Shown here piece after piece: positions 46,556-58,730 of a stretch of 64,000 nucleotides of DNA. This DNA is from Drosophila pseudoobscura. Lineage: Eukaryota > Arthropoda > Insecta > Diptera > Drosophilidae. The notes under the pieces are model-generated. The model did not search any database and was not told the origin of the DNA. It saw only the letters and a program-made list of their open reading frames with translations. Position numbers and translations under genes: made by a program. The stretch spans positions 3,658,001 through 3,722,000 of the forward strand of contig NC_046680.1 in NCBI RefSeq assembly GCF_009870125.1, in the 5' to 3' direction. Within the stretch, counting starts at the first letter, position 1. The number at the start of each line of letters is the position of its first letter.

Positions 46556-46689
46556 TGCGTGCAATAACTTGGAGTTCGTCATAAAGACACACATGAGATC
46601 GGCTTTGCACAATTTGCAACGATTTTTATGTGGACTACATGCTTACTGGAGCCGATAAGATTGAAACGTTGCATGTATTATTTAATTAA

Positions 46690-47460
46690 GTGTCTAAATG
46701 GTTTTCAAACCATCCACAACTAGCTGAAGGAATCAATATGGAAACATCCTTTAATTTCAATGATACCGATTCGACCAAAGCCTTAGGTATGCGATGGCGT
46801 CGAAATGCAGACACATTCCGCTTTCATTTGGATAAAATTTTAAAGGAAGTAACCCAAACAAAGCGAACAATTCTCTCAGTGAGTGCACGATTATTCGATC
46901 CGTTGGGATTGCTGTGCCCCATTGGCATAACGTCAAAAATTCTCCTCCAAAAACTTTGGGAGCTCTGCCATTATCGCCACAATTCAGGAGCTGTCAGAAG
47001 ATATTATATGGCGTCATGTGCTTTCGCTATCAAATCCAGCGGTCTCAGGCTCTCGTGGATGCGACGTCTCTTAAGTCCTTGAGTCAATTTGGTTATAAGG
47101 TCCTAAATTTGTATGCGAGCCTAATCTCATTGTTGGCCAGAGAATTCGAATTTTAACATGCCAGCCGATGTAAGGGATTCGGAGGTAAAAAAGTCCGACC
47201 AAGTTTTAATTGGTGTTGAGGTTTCCCAATCAGATATTTGCTCGTTTTTCGTCGTACACAAAATTGGTTCGAGTATTTGTATATGTGTATTGTCAAATTG
47301 TCATGCCAATGCAAAGACACTGGTCAGTCTGCTGAAACAAGAGAATTGGCTTGTAAATGCATGTCGAGAATGCACTCGGATAGTTAGGAGATGCATCCAT
47401 TGTTTTCGCTACAAACCAAAATTAATGACTCAAATCATGGGAAATCATGGGATCGCATCA
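46690..47460 (+). mobile_element. BEL/Pao pol fragment, third element
   Basis: The frame 46690-47082 reads MSKWFSNHPQLAEGIN and LGMRWRRNADTFRFHLDKIL, then the connection ARLFDPLGLLCPIG. Further on, near 47335-47458, an integrase zinc-region piece reads ACRECTRIVRRCIHCFRYKP and LMTQIMGN. Much between is deleted. It is distinct from elements 1 and 2. Confidence 0.82.
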
Positions 47461-47987
47461 TTATTATAAACAAAATGAACAAATCAATTTGCAGTGGTCT
47501 CTCTCTTTGTTGTTCAATGTTAGCGCAGAGTTCCCCTGCGTTTTTTTTTCAATCTGTTTTTTTTTTAGTAGAAATCAATCATAAATTATGATCTAATATT
47601 AATAATATATACACTACATATTTTAAGAGTTTAATAGTGATGTTTATATGATATTTAGCAAATATTTATATTTTTTACGTACGATGGGTGAAGACGTTTG
47701 AGTCTATGTGAGATTTGAGTATGCATCAATCGTCTAGCTGCTTCATTTGGTTAGTGAAATGAAAAGCCTATCATTGTATCGACTTCTATGATGGTTAATT
47801 TGATCTCCAATTTTTGGGATGTGGAGATCTTTTCAAGCATTGTGGTCCGAACAAACCACGGGGCACCTGTAAGACGCGTCTTCAGTGCACATCCCCCGGC
47901 TTTAGTGCCGTATGTCCATATAGGAATTATCATTGCTTACTTTTTGAGTTGATGAGCCAATGCAACTTTTAAGTTTAAACTTAAAAA
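47461..47987. other. Unassigned AT-rich DNA
   Basis: A short piece near 47478-47505 (AACAAATCAATTTGCAGTGG) matches the terminal part of the tri-modular repeat. Otherwise nothing is recognised. Confidence 0.5.
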
Positions 47988-48837
47988 GTCTCTCAAGAGA
48001 ACCACCTAATAGGGTATAGGGATCGGATACTCAAAATGAGTATTGGGGTATATTAGATTTGTGATGAAAATGGATGTGTGTAACGTCCAGAAGGAATCGT
48101 TTCCGACCCCATAAAGTATATATATTCTTGATCAGCATCAATAGCCGAGTCGATTGAGCCCTGTCTGTCTGTCCGTCCCTATCAGCGCCTAGTGCACAAA
48201 GACTATAAGAGCTTGAGCAACGACATTTTATATCCGGACTTCTGTGATATGTCACTGGTACAAGAATATTTCAAAACTTTACCCCACCCACTTCCGCCTC
48301 CACAAAATGCGAAAATCTGTGGCATCCACAATTTTAAATATACGAGAAAACTGAAAACGCAGAATCGTAGAGGATGACCATATCTTCTCGAGTGCAAAAT
48401 CTGAATTAGATCGTATAATTATTATAGCCAGAATCAAAAATACAATTTCATTCTTTCTCGCTCTGTATCTCTCTAACACACAGGTTTCATGGTCGGTTTT
48501 GCCAATTGCAAAATATGAGTTCAAGGATCTCAGAACCCATAAGAGCTAGAGCAACCAAATTCGGTATCCACACTCCTGTGATATCGCACCTTGACCGTTT
48601 CGTGTCCAAATTTCGCCAAACCCCGTTCCGCCCCCGCAAAGAACGAAAATCTGGGCCATCCACAAATCTCAGAGACTATTAACGCTAGAGTAACCAAATT
48701 TGGTATCCGCACTTCTGTTAGATCTCACTATAAAACGTATATCTCAGAATTTCGACCCACCCCCTTCCGCCCCCACAAAGGACGAAAATCTGTTGCATCC
48801 ACAATATTGCAGATTCGAGAAAACTAAAAACACAGAA
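47988..48837 (+). repeat. Tri-modular dispersed repeat, copy 3, with LINE A scrap
   Basis: 47988-48024 (CTCTCAAGAGAACCACC) is the same family A LINE piece that precedes copy 2 at 31194-31228, and the repeat starts at the same base after it. Relative to copy 2 there is about 70 bp more in the first module. The copies are otherwise very close. Confidence 0.85.
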
Positions 48838-48839
48838 CG

Positions 48840-49135
48840 CCGATGAAGTCATCGTTACCAAGGTTGTCCATGCCCACTTTCGACGGAACATATGCAAACT
48901 ATAAGAATTTTATTCACTCGTTTGAGCAAATTGTTGTGCGTGAGTCTGGATTGTCCAAAATAGAAAAGTTTAATTATTCGCTGACCTGCCTCACCAGCCG
49001 CTTTGATAATCCTACTCTTTTGTTTTTAGAAGGTATTGGGAATTGTTTGCACTACAACTTGTGGAAAAGTCCAAGAAGAAATCAAAGATTGATTACCGAA
49101 TCACTGGTGATCAACACAATTACTGTTTAATAATA
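48840..49135 (+). mobile_element. BEL/Pao gag fragment
   Basis: The frame reads SSLPRLSMPTFDGTYANYKN, FIHSFEQIVVRESGLSKIEK and FNYSLTCLTSRF, the typical capsid start of BEL/Pao gag (compare VPKFSGGYVEFSNF in element 2). It is cut at both ends. Confidence 0.82.
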
Positions 49136-49159
49136 AGGTATTTGAAACTGTACAAATAG

Positions 49160-49245
49160 AAATGAATGTTGTATGATTTTCGAGTAAAGGTTGAAAGTGC
49201 AAGAGCGAGATAAAAACACGACCGACTTAAGCAAGAGTACTTACT
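49160..49245 (-). mobile_element. LINE 5' leader fragment related to family B
   Basis: Resembles 23848-23926 (ATGTTGTATGAT, then CTTAAGCAAGAG at the 5' end). Only the tip of the leader is present. Confidence 0.55.
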
Positions 49246-50365
49246 TGTTATTGAGAGAACACCGTTATTCTGAAGACGGATAGAGGCAGTGACAGTGACA
49301 AAGAAACAAAAATTTTTTAAATTAAAGAAAAAATGGTGTAGTCGACATGCAACGACTTTATAAGACCATTTTCACTGTTGGACGATGACGAAGAAAATCA
49401 ACCTCAACTCCACTAATAGACCTCTAGACTAAATTTGTATTTACACAACAGTGATATGTAAATATGAAATCATGCATCAGCACAAGATGGATCCCTTGTA
49501 TTCACATACATATGTGTACACATATACTTATATGTATGTATTTATTTTATATGTACACATATTTTTCAATCTGAGCGTGGATGTTGATTGCTTAATAATT
49601 ATTACAATAACTTCGTCCACAACAAACATTGTAATGGTTGCCCATTGAGTGAGGATGGTCGCAACGAACTTTCGCCTTTCGACGCATGACGAAAGCATTT
49701 CTCCGCCAAATTATTTACCCATATGTGTTATTACTGGCAAAGCATATTTCAATGCGGAAATATTATCAATTGCATTAGTACGCATGGGCTACAATGGGTT
49801 TTTGTAGTTTTTTTTTATCTAATTGGTACTTGAATATGTCACATTAGATTTATGTGTTCCCTAATTTATTTCATCCTAAACTAACCAAATTTCAGATTAG
49901 ATACGAATACCATTGAATGGATAATCCAACACCGGCACAAGCTTTTTTTGAGAAGTATTTCGTCATGAGATCTATATAGGATACTATGTACATAGGTACT
50001 AAATAACTTTATCGTTACAACTAAACACACTGCAGAGAATATTTTAAAATTCATTTGTACATTTTTCATGAGATCTTTGGCAAAGCTCTTAAAATAGTAT
50101 TTTTCGCACTTGCAGAAGCAACATGTTGCTGTCCATGTCCATCCTAAGTGGGCTGTGACCAACGGAAACGAAAGCGACCGCAATACATAAACTCATACAG
50201 CAAAAGTCACCTGCCACCACAGGGGTGAAGCGAAGCTCTTGTCATATACAGGGCTATCTCACACTTATACTTGGAAAGCCAACACCGACACACACAGACA
50301 CACACATACAATCACCAGCATGTTGGGGATACTGTTGTGTTGCTTCGACACCGCGCGTTCTTCTA
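49246..50365. other. Intergenic, start of single-copy region
   Basis: No gene seen. A TATG/CATA microsatellite lies at about 49498-49560, with ordinary AT-rich DNA after it. Confidence 0.6.
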
Positions 50366-50367
50366 GA

Positions 50368-50410
50368 TATAAAAGCAAAGGCAGCTAAAGGATGTGCGCT
50401 CATTCAGTTC
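50368..50410 (+). promoter_or_regulatory. Core promoter: TATA box and initiator
   Basis: TATAAAAG (50368-50375) is followed by TCAGTTC (50404-50410), a good Drosophila initiator. The spacing from TATA to the initiator A is about 38 bp, a little longer than usual; TCATT at 50400-50404 would be closer to standard. Confidence 0.6.
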
Positions 50411-50510
50411 GGTTGAGTTCTGTGCAAACGTTCGCGGTGATTCTACCAAGCGAAGCCAACGCTACCTGGGGCACTGGCTATTGTGATAGCAGAGCTACTG
50501 TGAAAGTTTT
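50406..50510 (+). other. Putative non-coding first exon
   Basis: From the initiator to a splice donor GTGAGT at 50511. It holds no long open frame. The nearest downstream plus-strand coding gene in the window is the RYamide gene, whose first coding exon has a good acceptor at 57987. The link is inference. Confidence 0.45.
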
Positions 50511-52768
50511 GTGAGTAGCCGTTGGAATTGATACTTTATTTAAAAACTACATCTTCCTGCAATTTTTGTTATGAGTTATACTGTGTGCATCAAATATTCC
50601 GTGGTTCCTCAAAAATTAAACAGCTCTCATTAGAAAATCATAGAAGGAAAATCATTTCAGAAGCTCAGAAATAAAAAAATGTACAGTCTCCGATTAAAGA
50701 TGTTTATGTCATCATTAAACGAGTACTAGATACATAAATAATTAAATAAATAAAACAATTTATATAAATAAAATGAATACTGCATACGTAAATAAAACAA
50801 TGTATCATCCATAACCAATTCATCACTAATGTCGTTAAATACCTAAGGTATACGAAGGTCCCCCAGTACCTTTTTTTCAAACTACAAGTTAGTCTGTTGA
50901 TTAATCTGGAAATAAGTTAGAAAATAAATCCACAAAAGCTATGTTTGACGACTAGTATTTATTTAATTAATTTCAATTTTTCGAATTTCCACTATAAACA
51001 ATATATTTAAACAATATGATTCTATGTTCACAAAATTTGAATATTTGGCAGAAATCTTCAGAAAAAGATGGATTTCGAACGATGACCTCCAAGGCAGCTA
51101 CCTTATAGAATTATCAATTTCACTATTGATAAACTTGATATACTTCGTTATCAAAGTAAACGCTGTTATAATCCTGATCCTCATGATTTCGGTTGTTTTA
51201 CCTACCGCTACCAGGTTCAACTTATATTTATTGCGCTAGTCACATTAAATCTATAGTTTATGTTGAAAGCTACTTAAATATAATTCTTAAAATTCTTAAT
51301 TCTAATACATTAACATTTTTATAAAGTGCTTCTAATTTTCGATTTGTCTTATTTCCTTTTTTTGATTTATTAAGAATTCCTTAAAATGTTAACGAAATTA
51401 AGTTGCGCTCCTAATTAATATTAGGATATAGGGCTATGTGCATTCTGGAAAAAAATAATATTTATCGTCCAGAAACATATCTGAATTTGAGTTGCTATTA
51501 CCTACAACTTTTTTAAGCTTTTGGCCATACTGCCAATCAAACTTCATACAAATAGGCAACAATTTGAAGCCTTAGATAACATTAAATAAGTTTTTCTCAC
51601 ATCACGGAATCGACAAAAAATATACAAATATGATGAGGTTCTTCTAAGAAATTGAATCCATATTAATTAAAGGAAAACATTTGAGGACAACTAAAATATG
51701 TTCACTTTAAATTAAAAAAATACAATTTTCGCAATTACTTCTGATAAAAAATATTAAATTAATCTTTTTGTTACCAAGAAGTTCTATGAAAGAAAAACAG
51801 CAAACAGAAGGATTTCTTCACTTTTCACCAACATTTACAAACTTACTTTAACATTCGAAAAAAATGGTACAGTAACACAAATTTAACATTTGGTTGGTAT
51901 ATCTTCATTTAGTACATATTATAATTATTTCTTTTATTAAGATACACAAAAGTTGTTGCTACCGTCGGCAAAGCAAATCGATTGATTCTATGCCACTTAT
52001 ATGGTACAGGGACTTGAAAATAAGATTGTATGGTTTCGATTCAGAGAAGTGTGGCTCGTGAAAATTTTAATTTAGAATTAAAATAAAATTTTTCAGGCTA
52101 CATTTTTGCAACTGTTTCAGGTTGTTACAAAAAGAAAATTCTGAATATCGTATCTCATCTCCTTAGTTTGAATCCCAACTATGGCGTTCCAATTGGCTCA
52201 AATTTCTTACTTTCTGAATGCTCAATCTTTGGCAAATCAATATACTCGATAATTTCTACTTATTGCTCAATAATTAACAACGTATCCAATCAGCATAATT
52301 CCAGCTGAATAAATATATGTATACTATTAAATGGGAAATTGAGTAAATATACATAAAAACAACCTGTAAATGGAACTTAGTCAATATGTAGATATTAACT
52401 ATGTAATAATGAATAGTCCAATTATTATGTTGGTTGCAAATTACTAATAAACAGCAGGGCGAGCGAAAAACTTTACGCAACAAAAGGTTCGTTCAATCAA
52501 TATTCATGAGTTGAGTGGCATCCGCTTCTTAGCGGGGAAATAAAGTCCGCCCCGTTGATTGTGGCTTACTGCACCAGTGCCAACTTTTGTCCCGACACCG
52601 CAGGCCCTTAAAATAGTTTTGTTTTACAGTTTTCTGAAAAATGATACAACCAGCTTGGCAAATAATTTCTTGCACTATATATCGGTCTAGAGACTCCGCT
52701 TGCGGATCGACTTGCGAAGGACTCACTAACAACTAATTCTTATGTACATAATTTTAATGTTATGATAT
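50511..52768. other. Intergenic or intronic, no gene seen
   Basis: AT-rich single-copy DNA with short chance frames. If the first exon above belongs to RYamide, this is intron. Confidence 0.55.
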
Positions 52769-53158
52769 TTGGACATTGATATGTAATGATTGCAATGATT
52801 AACCGAATCGAACGCGAACATGCAGGAAAGATAGCTGTTAGACTAATATGCGAAGCACTACTAGGAGAACTAAGCATGCAATCAAAATACAAATACCACT
52901 ACAATTACTAATTACTAGAAAGGTGTGTAAGGATTAGTAATTTAATAAGAGGAAGAGAATTAGTGTTGGATATAATATGGTAGAGGGAATTATAGTCCGA
53001 GCATAAGACCCTAAACGGTTCATGAAAGGAATAATTCGATCTACAAAGTGGAAGGAACAACGGTATAAATTTTCTAGTCAGTCTAATAGGAATCGTGAAG
53101 TTTATGCGGCTCAACAAAACCGTCACCCTTGAACAAGTTGTGCACAAAAATCACACCA
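52769..53158 (-). mobile_element. LINE family A, 3' fragment
   Basis: The diverged 3' UTR (GGACATTGATATGTAATG) is shortened. The ORF2 tail INFTIPIRLTRKFIPLFLPL to LILTHLSSN follows on the minus strand. Truncated at 53158. Confidence 0.88.
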
Positions 53159-56100
53159 AGAAGTTGTTAATTTTCATTATTCCATTAAATAAATGGGTTT
53201 TAATTAAATCACAGCATATTGAAAAGAATGCAAATAATTTATATTTTACCGAATTCAAGGGTAAACATTTAAAAAAGTCTAAGACTTTGATTGACTTTAT
53301 TTTCAATCGATTAACCCCACCAACACAAAATTACAACATGGTTTCATACATACCCGTACGTTCGGAAGGAGATTTTCTATCAATGCACCTGTGTGTTTAT
53401 GTGTATATGTATGTCTATCCTTTAATATTTATTCAAGCGAATGTATAGTAAATATGTATGAATGTGTACTTACACCTATGCAAACAAAAATGGAATTTGA
53501 GCAACTGTTTTTATTGTTGTATTGTCATAATGTGGATATATGTATGTACTGACTTACGTACATACATATGTGACTGTAGCAGTATCAGTTTCCTTCAACA
53601 AATATTCTACTTTTTTTTATAACTATTAGCTAAAAGCTCTTAGCCAGCAGTTTTGTTAACTTCACTATAGTTTTTTTCATCTATACTGCTACATATAAAT
53701 AAGTTTAAAGTAAAAGTTGTTTAAAGGAAAATTAAAATATGCAAAACTTAATATTTGTAAAAAATGTTAGATTGTAGTTTTTAGTTTTATAATAATTTCA
53801 TTTTTTAACGACGTACTACCTAAATAAAGTTTACCAATGGTCCTACGTTTGAATTTGTACTTGACCTGCTCCTTGAATTCTAGTATGCTTGGCAAAATAT
53901 TTTTAATGACGCTGCACACTTAACTTAACTAATGCTGGGTGCTGAATATGTAACACAGGCTTATCCGTTGGGAAAATGCGTAAAATCGGTGAACAAGTTT
54001 AAAGATGAATCACTACACAGAAAGGCTCATTAAAGCATTAATTAAATAGGGTTTTTTAATTACCCAATCCCAGGTAGAGGGGCATCATTTCTCTTCTCGG
54101 TGTTGGGATTGGGCTAAATTCAGTTATAAATTCTATTAAAGTTTTACAGATGTATTAGGAAGTTTATTTAGCGAAAACCGGTCAATTCGGACATTGCTTT
54201 ATTAAGGAAGCATGGCATCTGCTCGTGAAAGGTTTGCTTTTGAGGCCCGATAAAGTTTTTCCAAGAGATACCCAGGCTGGTATTGGCATTCAGGCATCGC
54301 TGACGCACAAAACTGACGAAATAAAGATTTCGTACGTGTATGCGGCCGTTTGCCCTTTTTAAGACACCTTCCACCTTGTTTAGGTTGTTAAACGATTGTG
54401 TTTACAGTAAAATCGAATGTTACCTTTACTCTGGACAAGCCACCATTTCAGCATACTTGCTTTGTGGTTGAGCATGGGGACTCAGAGGTAGATAACAGTA
54501 TTTACGATGCACGACCGACCCCAACCCATAAATTTTGATTTAAGAACATTCACATTCGCTTCGTTACGCCCTGATGGAAATCAAATTATTGCGCCCGATA
54601 ACCCAAAATTGAACCAAATTTATGATTGATGCAATTAAATTGCCATTCTCTGAGTACGTGAACTCTCCACATAAGCTACAGGTGCGTTGCTTGACAAGCT
54701 CTCTCAGAAATTGATAAAGGCATTAAAACATTGCAACTGTATAATTTGTGATTATTTACAAAATTATGCTGTATACATATTGAGAAATTAATCAATAAAT
54801 TTATTACCGCGTATCTGGAATAAGGCGTATCATCAGTGTCAAAATATGGTTTACTCATATGATGAGATATATGTTCATACATATGTACATATGTATGTAC
54901 TTACACAAATGTTGTACGCCATATCTTAGCAGTCAGTTTGGCGCATTGGTAACGCTAACCGCAGATACATTTTCTGGCGAAGGTGATTGAAAGATCTGTA
55001 TTTTTTTTTTCATTGCCACGAGTCGTTTTAAGCCTGAGCTTTACGCTACACCACCAAGTCAAGTCCTTCTGGTTGAGTTCAATACGATTTTGCATTTTCT
55101 TCTTATTGTTCTTTGTTCTGTCAACAAGTTCCCACAGCTGCGTAAAGGCTGGCCCGTCAATTACCAAATTGCCAAATATATTCGCTAATTGCAATTTAGG
55201 GCGAGTTAATGCGGCGTTTGTTACCTAGAGACGTCTATTAAAATTTATTTGTTTGTGTTTGTGATTGTTGACACTTAAGAAAGTTCCCGCTTATAAAAGA
55301 ATGTATGTATTCATTTCCTTCGCCAATGAGCCGTTTCTAGTTATTTTTGGTTCCTTGCACTGACCAATACTTTCTTATTTGTGTATGTAAATAGGGTAGT
55401 GCTAAAAACTAAAGGCGATTATTTTAGCTATCATTTATTTGTACACTACCGACGATAATATGGATATATTGCTAGAGGCTGATTTCGCTGATCCACATTG
55501 TATATACCATATGTACACTAATATATACTTTATTGGGAATATACTTTTATATGCTTCCTTTTGTGATTTTGAAAATGTGGATTTGACGAGGTTTTAGGTG
55601 AAACTGCAAGAGTATTTTAAGTTCCGTCTAATCAGAGCTAACCATCAATTGGGGACGTACTAATGAACAGTAAATAGGACTCACTACTTGACAAAAAAGT
55701 ACATTTTTGCATTCTGTGCTCCACATAAAGAAATTACACGGCAAAACAAAGTTAAACTACACCTGAATTAGGAACATGACTGTTCGTTGGGAGCACAGAC
55801 GACCAACATCAGCTTTGGTCCGGTTACAAATTACACCAGCAAACCTCAGTAAACAGCAGACTCCCTAAAAAAAAAGGTTGAAATGAGTAGAAAGTATGCC
55901 CAAGGACCACAAATTTCAGTGAAGCAGGTGTAGCAGTCTCAGGAAAATAGAACGATGCGATAGTATTTACGTGGTTCGTGCGCAGACCAGCTCTGTAATA
56001 ATGCCGACAACTCTAAGGGTCAGCAAGACCTCCCGCCTCTGGGAGTCCAAGGGCGTTTCAACAAAACATGTGGACGTGTGACATATGACTGCAGACACTG

Positions 56101-56533
56101 TGGGGGTGGTGTGGTTTGTGGGTAATCTGACCAAAATACAGCAAAAGTTTAAGCACACCCTTACCGGAGTGGGTCAACGTTTTGATCTTTAGAGGTGAAA
56201 ATTATGCATTATTTATTTGCATAATTTAACCATAAATTTAAGTTAATATATCGGTGCTATCAGACAGCATTAATATTTCCTTTTACAAGAAATGTTACAC
56301 ATTTCATAAATCGGCATAAATGTGACTTCTTTTAGTCACACATGAAGCAAACCAATACGTGTATTCTGATCATTATACATTATACATACATAGATCACAA
56401 GAAAAATTGTTTTTCTTATTATGTATGAAAATTTACTCATTGCGCAAATTTCTGGGTATATAATTAATTATATTTTTTAACAAAAATTGCTTACAGCAAA
56501 GCACTTTATCATTTAGCGATTTCTTTTTATTCT
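53159..56533. other. Intergenic or intronic, no gene seen
   Basis: Small frames on both strands (for example 54168-54374, 54955-55194) show no family motif. ACATACATATG-type simple stretches near 53550 and 54880 are common in Drosophila. Confidence 0.55.
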
Positions 56534-57232
56534 TCAGTACCAATTATTGACAGATTTCCCTGCGGTACTGCCAGAGAGCCAATGCCCAAATCCGATCGCT
56601 TCTACATTGGAGGGCGAAAAATTATTGTTTCCCGATCCAATAGTAGAGAGTGGATTACCAACTCCCGGGTGCGCGTTTCTTGTGAAGTGGCCAAGCTTGG
56701 CCGCCTCATGTTCGGTTTTCTGGATTTCCGCAGCAGCTGCATGAGCAGCAGCATGTGCCACAGCTGCCTTTGAGGCAGCAAGACGCTGCTGTATCGCCTC
56801 AGAACGTTGAATCGCAGCCGCCGCCTGAGACTTTTGCTTCAGTATTACTGCCTGAGTTTGTCTTTCTGTGGCGATGCGTTGCTGATTTAACACGTTTTCC
56901 TTAGCCGCTTGTAAATGCTGCTGCGCTATAAGAACATTGGCTGAGGCCTGCTTAGCTACCGAAATAGCGTGTGCAACTTCGTTGGGTGTCGGCCCGATTC
57001 CCAGCGAGGTGTGTCCCCCACTCCAAGTGGGCCAACCAAGGTTCCAAGCCCCTCCGTTCAAAGCTCGCGGGCCACTCGTTATAGCCCATGGAATGCTGGC
57101 TTCGTCCAAAGCGAGACTCCGCTTTTCTAACGGCTTGGAGCTGGAAGCACACCAGGCACCAGCAGTTAGAACAATTAGTAGAAGCATCAATGGCATAGTT
57201 GACCGGCAGCTTCGTGTCTTTGTGAAATGCAT
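56534..57232 (-). CDS. Secreted Ala/Gln-rich protein, cuticle-like
   Basis: A single-exon frame of 232 residues. The N-terminus carries a hydrophobic stretch MPLMLLLIVLTAGAWCASS (from residue 13), a clear signal peptide; initiation at Met1 (MHFTKTRS) or Met13 are both possible. The mature part starts with KPLEKRSLALDEASIPWAI, with KR a possible processing site. A Gly/Trp-rich stretch NLGWPTWSGGHTSLGIG follows, then a long Ala/Gln/Lys helical region (about 85-190) with AAHAAAAEIQ-type runs, and an Asn/Gly/Ser tail. Such composition is frequent in insect cuticular or chorion-like secreted proteins, but I do not recognise the family. The gene is transcribed toward lower coordinates, away from the RYamide gene. 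Confidence 0.8.
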   Translation of the reverse strand: MHFTKTRSCRSTMPLMLLLIVLTAGAWCASSSKPLEKRSLALDEASIPWAITSGPRALNGGAWNLGWPTWSGGHTSLGIGPTPNEVAHAISVAKQASANVLIAQQHLQAAKENVLNQQRIATERQTQAVILKQKSQAAAAIQRSEAIQQRLAASKAAVAHAAAHAAAAEIQKTEHEAAKLGHFTRNAHPGVGNPLSTIGSGNNNFSPSNVEAIGFGHWLSGSTAGKSVNNWY

Positions 57233-57254
57233 TCTTTTGAGGACAACTGAGTTA

Positions 57255-57289
57255 TGCTGAGCTTTGAGCTGTCAGCATTACTATTTATA
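57255..57289 (-). promoter_or_regulatory. TATA box and initiator of the secreted protein gene
   Basis: On the minus strand TATAAATAG (57289-57281) precedes TCAGCA (57260-57255) with about 31 bp between the TATA start and the initiator A. A second TCAGTT lies at 57250-57245. The 5' UTR would be only about 16-26 nt before ATG 57232. Confidence 0.7.
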
Positions 57290-57987
57290 CATAGCTTGGC
57301 CTCCTCTCCAATCGGAAAAAGTATCAACAATTACTCACGTAGGAGCGGCGTTATTTGAACGTTTAGTAATAATTTGTAAACTTTCGCTCTTTCAAATTTT
57401 GTTGGTGCTTTTCGGCAAGTACCCTACTTACATTTGCCGGAAATGAAAGGGTGCTTTAATAATCCTTATTATTTCAGACCAGTTTTCAAATTGGTCAAAA
57501 AGTGAATCGCCATGAAGTTTTTCACTGTTACGTAAGACGTCTACAAAATGAATTTGTCTGTTCTGCGTACTGGACCTGATGATGAGCTGTCGACTCATGG
57601 CTGAAATAAAGCTGCCTTTGTAAAGTATTTTTATTGTGAAAAGGTAATTATATCAGCCGCGCCATGAATGTACGTGACCAAAAAGGTATTATTCTGTCAA
57701 ACAACTGTGCATGGAAGGACAAACTTAAACCTTTTCTGTTCAGCTGCCATTGCAAAATGTTTGCCGTTCATTCTACCCACTTTAATTACCATTAATGCAA
57801 GTAACAGCAGCGAATTAATTCTGAGGAGTCATTATCTGGGGAATATTGTATTTAATGATTTCTATTTTTATTTATTTAGTATGCGCATTTGGTAGTCAAT
57901 TTCTTCTCGGGAAACAAATATTATGAATAGATACAATCTAACTCTGCAGCATTTATGCTGACTCGCAATGAACTTATTCTATTGCAG
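57290..57987. other. Intergenic region between divergent genes
   Basis: No coding region seen. It ends with a polypyrimidine and CAG acceptor (57985-57987) in front of the RYamide coding exon. Confidence 0.55.
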
Positions 57988-58011
57988 AGATATAGGTAAA
58001 AGGACATCAAA

Positions 58012-58730
58012 ATGTGGAATGCGAATCAGCTCCCTACACAGCCGCGACAATTTTATTTGGGGCTCTTATTGATTACGATTTGCGCGGTGCTGTCCGAGGA
58101 TGTATGTGCAGTGCCCACCGATCAATCGTATGTTGAAAACACGCATGGGCAAGACGGCGGAGGTCTGTACCCCCATATCCAATAGCTTCATTATATTATA
58201 TTTGTAATTGTTTAACTTTACAGGTATGCAAGCATTGCAAAAAAGGCCCGCCTTCTTTGTGGGAAGTCGCTACGGGCGGTCCAGCGGCAACGCTGTCACC
58301 GGCGGTGGGGCAACTAGTGTTGGTAGCTCGAAAACACGACGTCTCATAATTGTACCACGAAACGATCGTTTTTTTCTTGGCTCTCGATATGGAAAACGGA
58401 ACGGCGAGTATTTGTCCCCCTACGAGCAAAACAGCCTAAGCCTGGCCCTCAGCAAAGACTCGTCACAGGATGTGGAGCAACAGACATTAAACACCAACAG
58501 CAGGTTACGGCCATCCCTTATGTCGTGCGTCTACACAGGCATCAGCAATTACTATCGTTGTAAAGGGTAAGTTTATCTATAGAAATAAATGTACAGGGAT
58601 TTGCATTTCACTGAACATGGATATTATATTTATTAAACACAGCAGTGACCATCACTCTGCAGTTGATGAAAGTCTCGATTCCACAAGCATGGCAGAAAGT
58701 GATGGTGATACAAACAACGTCATCAACTGA
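58012..58730 (+). CDS. RYa: RYamide neuropeptide precursor, three coding exons
   Basis: Precursor of secreted C-terminally amidated RYamide peptides, ligands of the RYamide GPCR in insects. I model exons 58012-58162, 58224-58566 and 58643-58730 (introns 61 and 76 bp, GT/AG), giving 193 residues. A hydrophobic signal core LGLLLITICAVLS lies at 16-28. Peptide 1 is PAFFVGSRY (59-67), after KR and followed by Gly-Arg. Peptide 2 ends FFLGSRY (100-106), followed by GKR; its N-terminus is set either by Arg96 (NDRFFLGSRY) or by RR 89-90. The C-terminal part has the conserved two-cysteine block SCVYTGISNYYRC (151-163) found in RYamide precursors. CAG at 57985-57987 looks like an acceptor, so a 5' non-coding exon is likely. 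Confidence 0.95.

Noticed and set aside
54168..55194. Two small minus-strand frames (68 and 79 residues)
   Set aside because: No family motif, no signal peptide and no promoter or splice context.
58196..58429. Minus-strand frame over the RYamide exon
   Set aside because: It is antisense to a well-supported coding exon.
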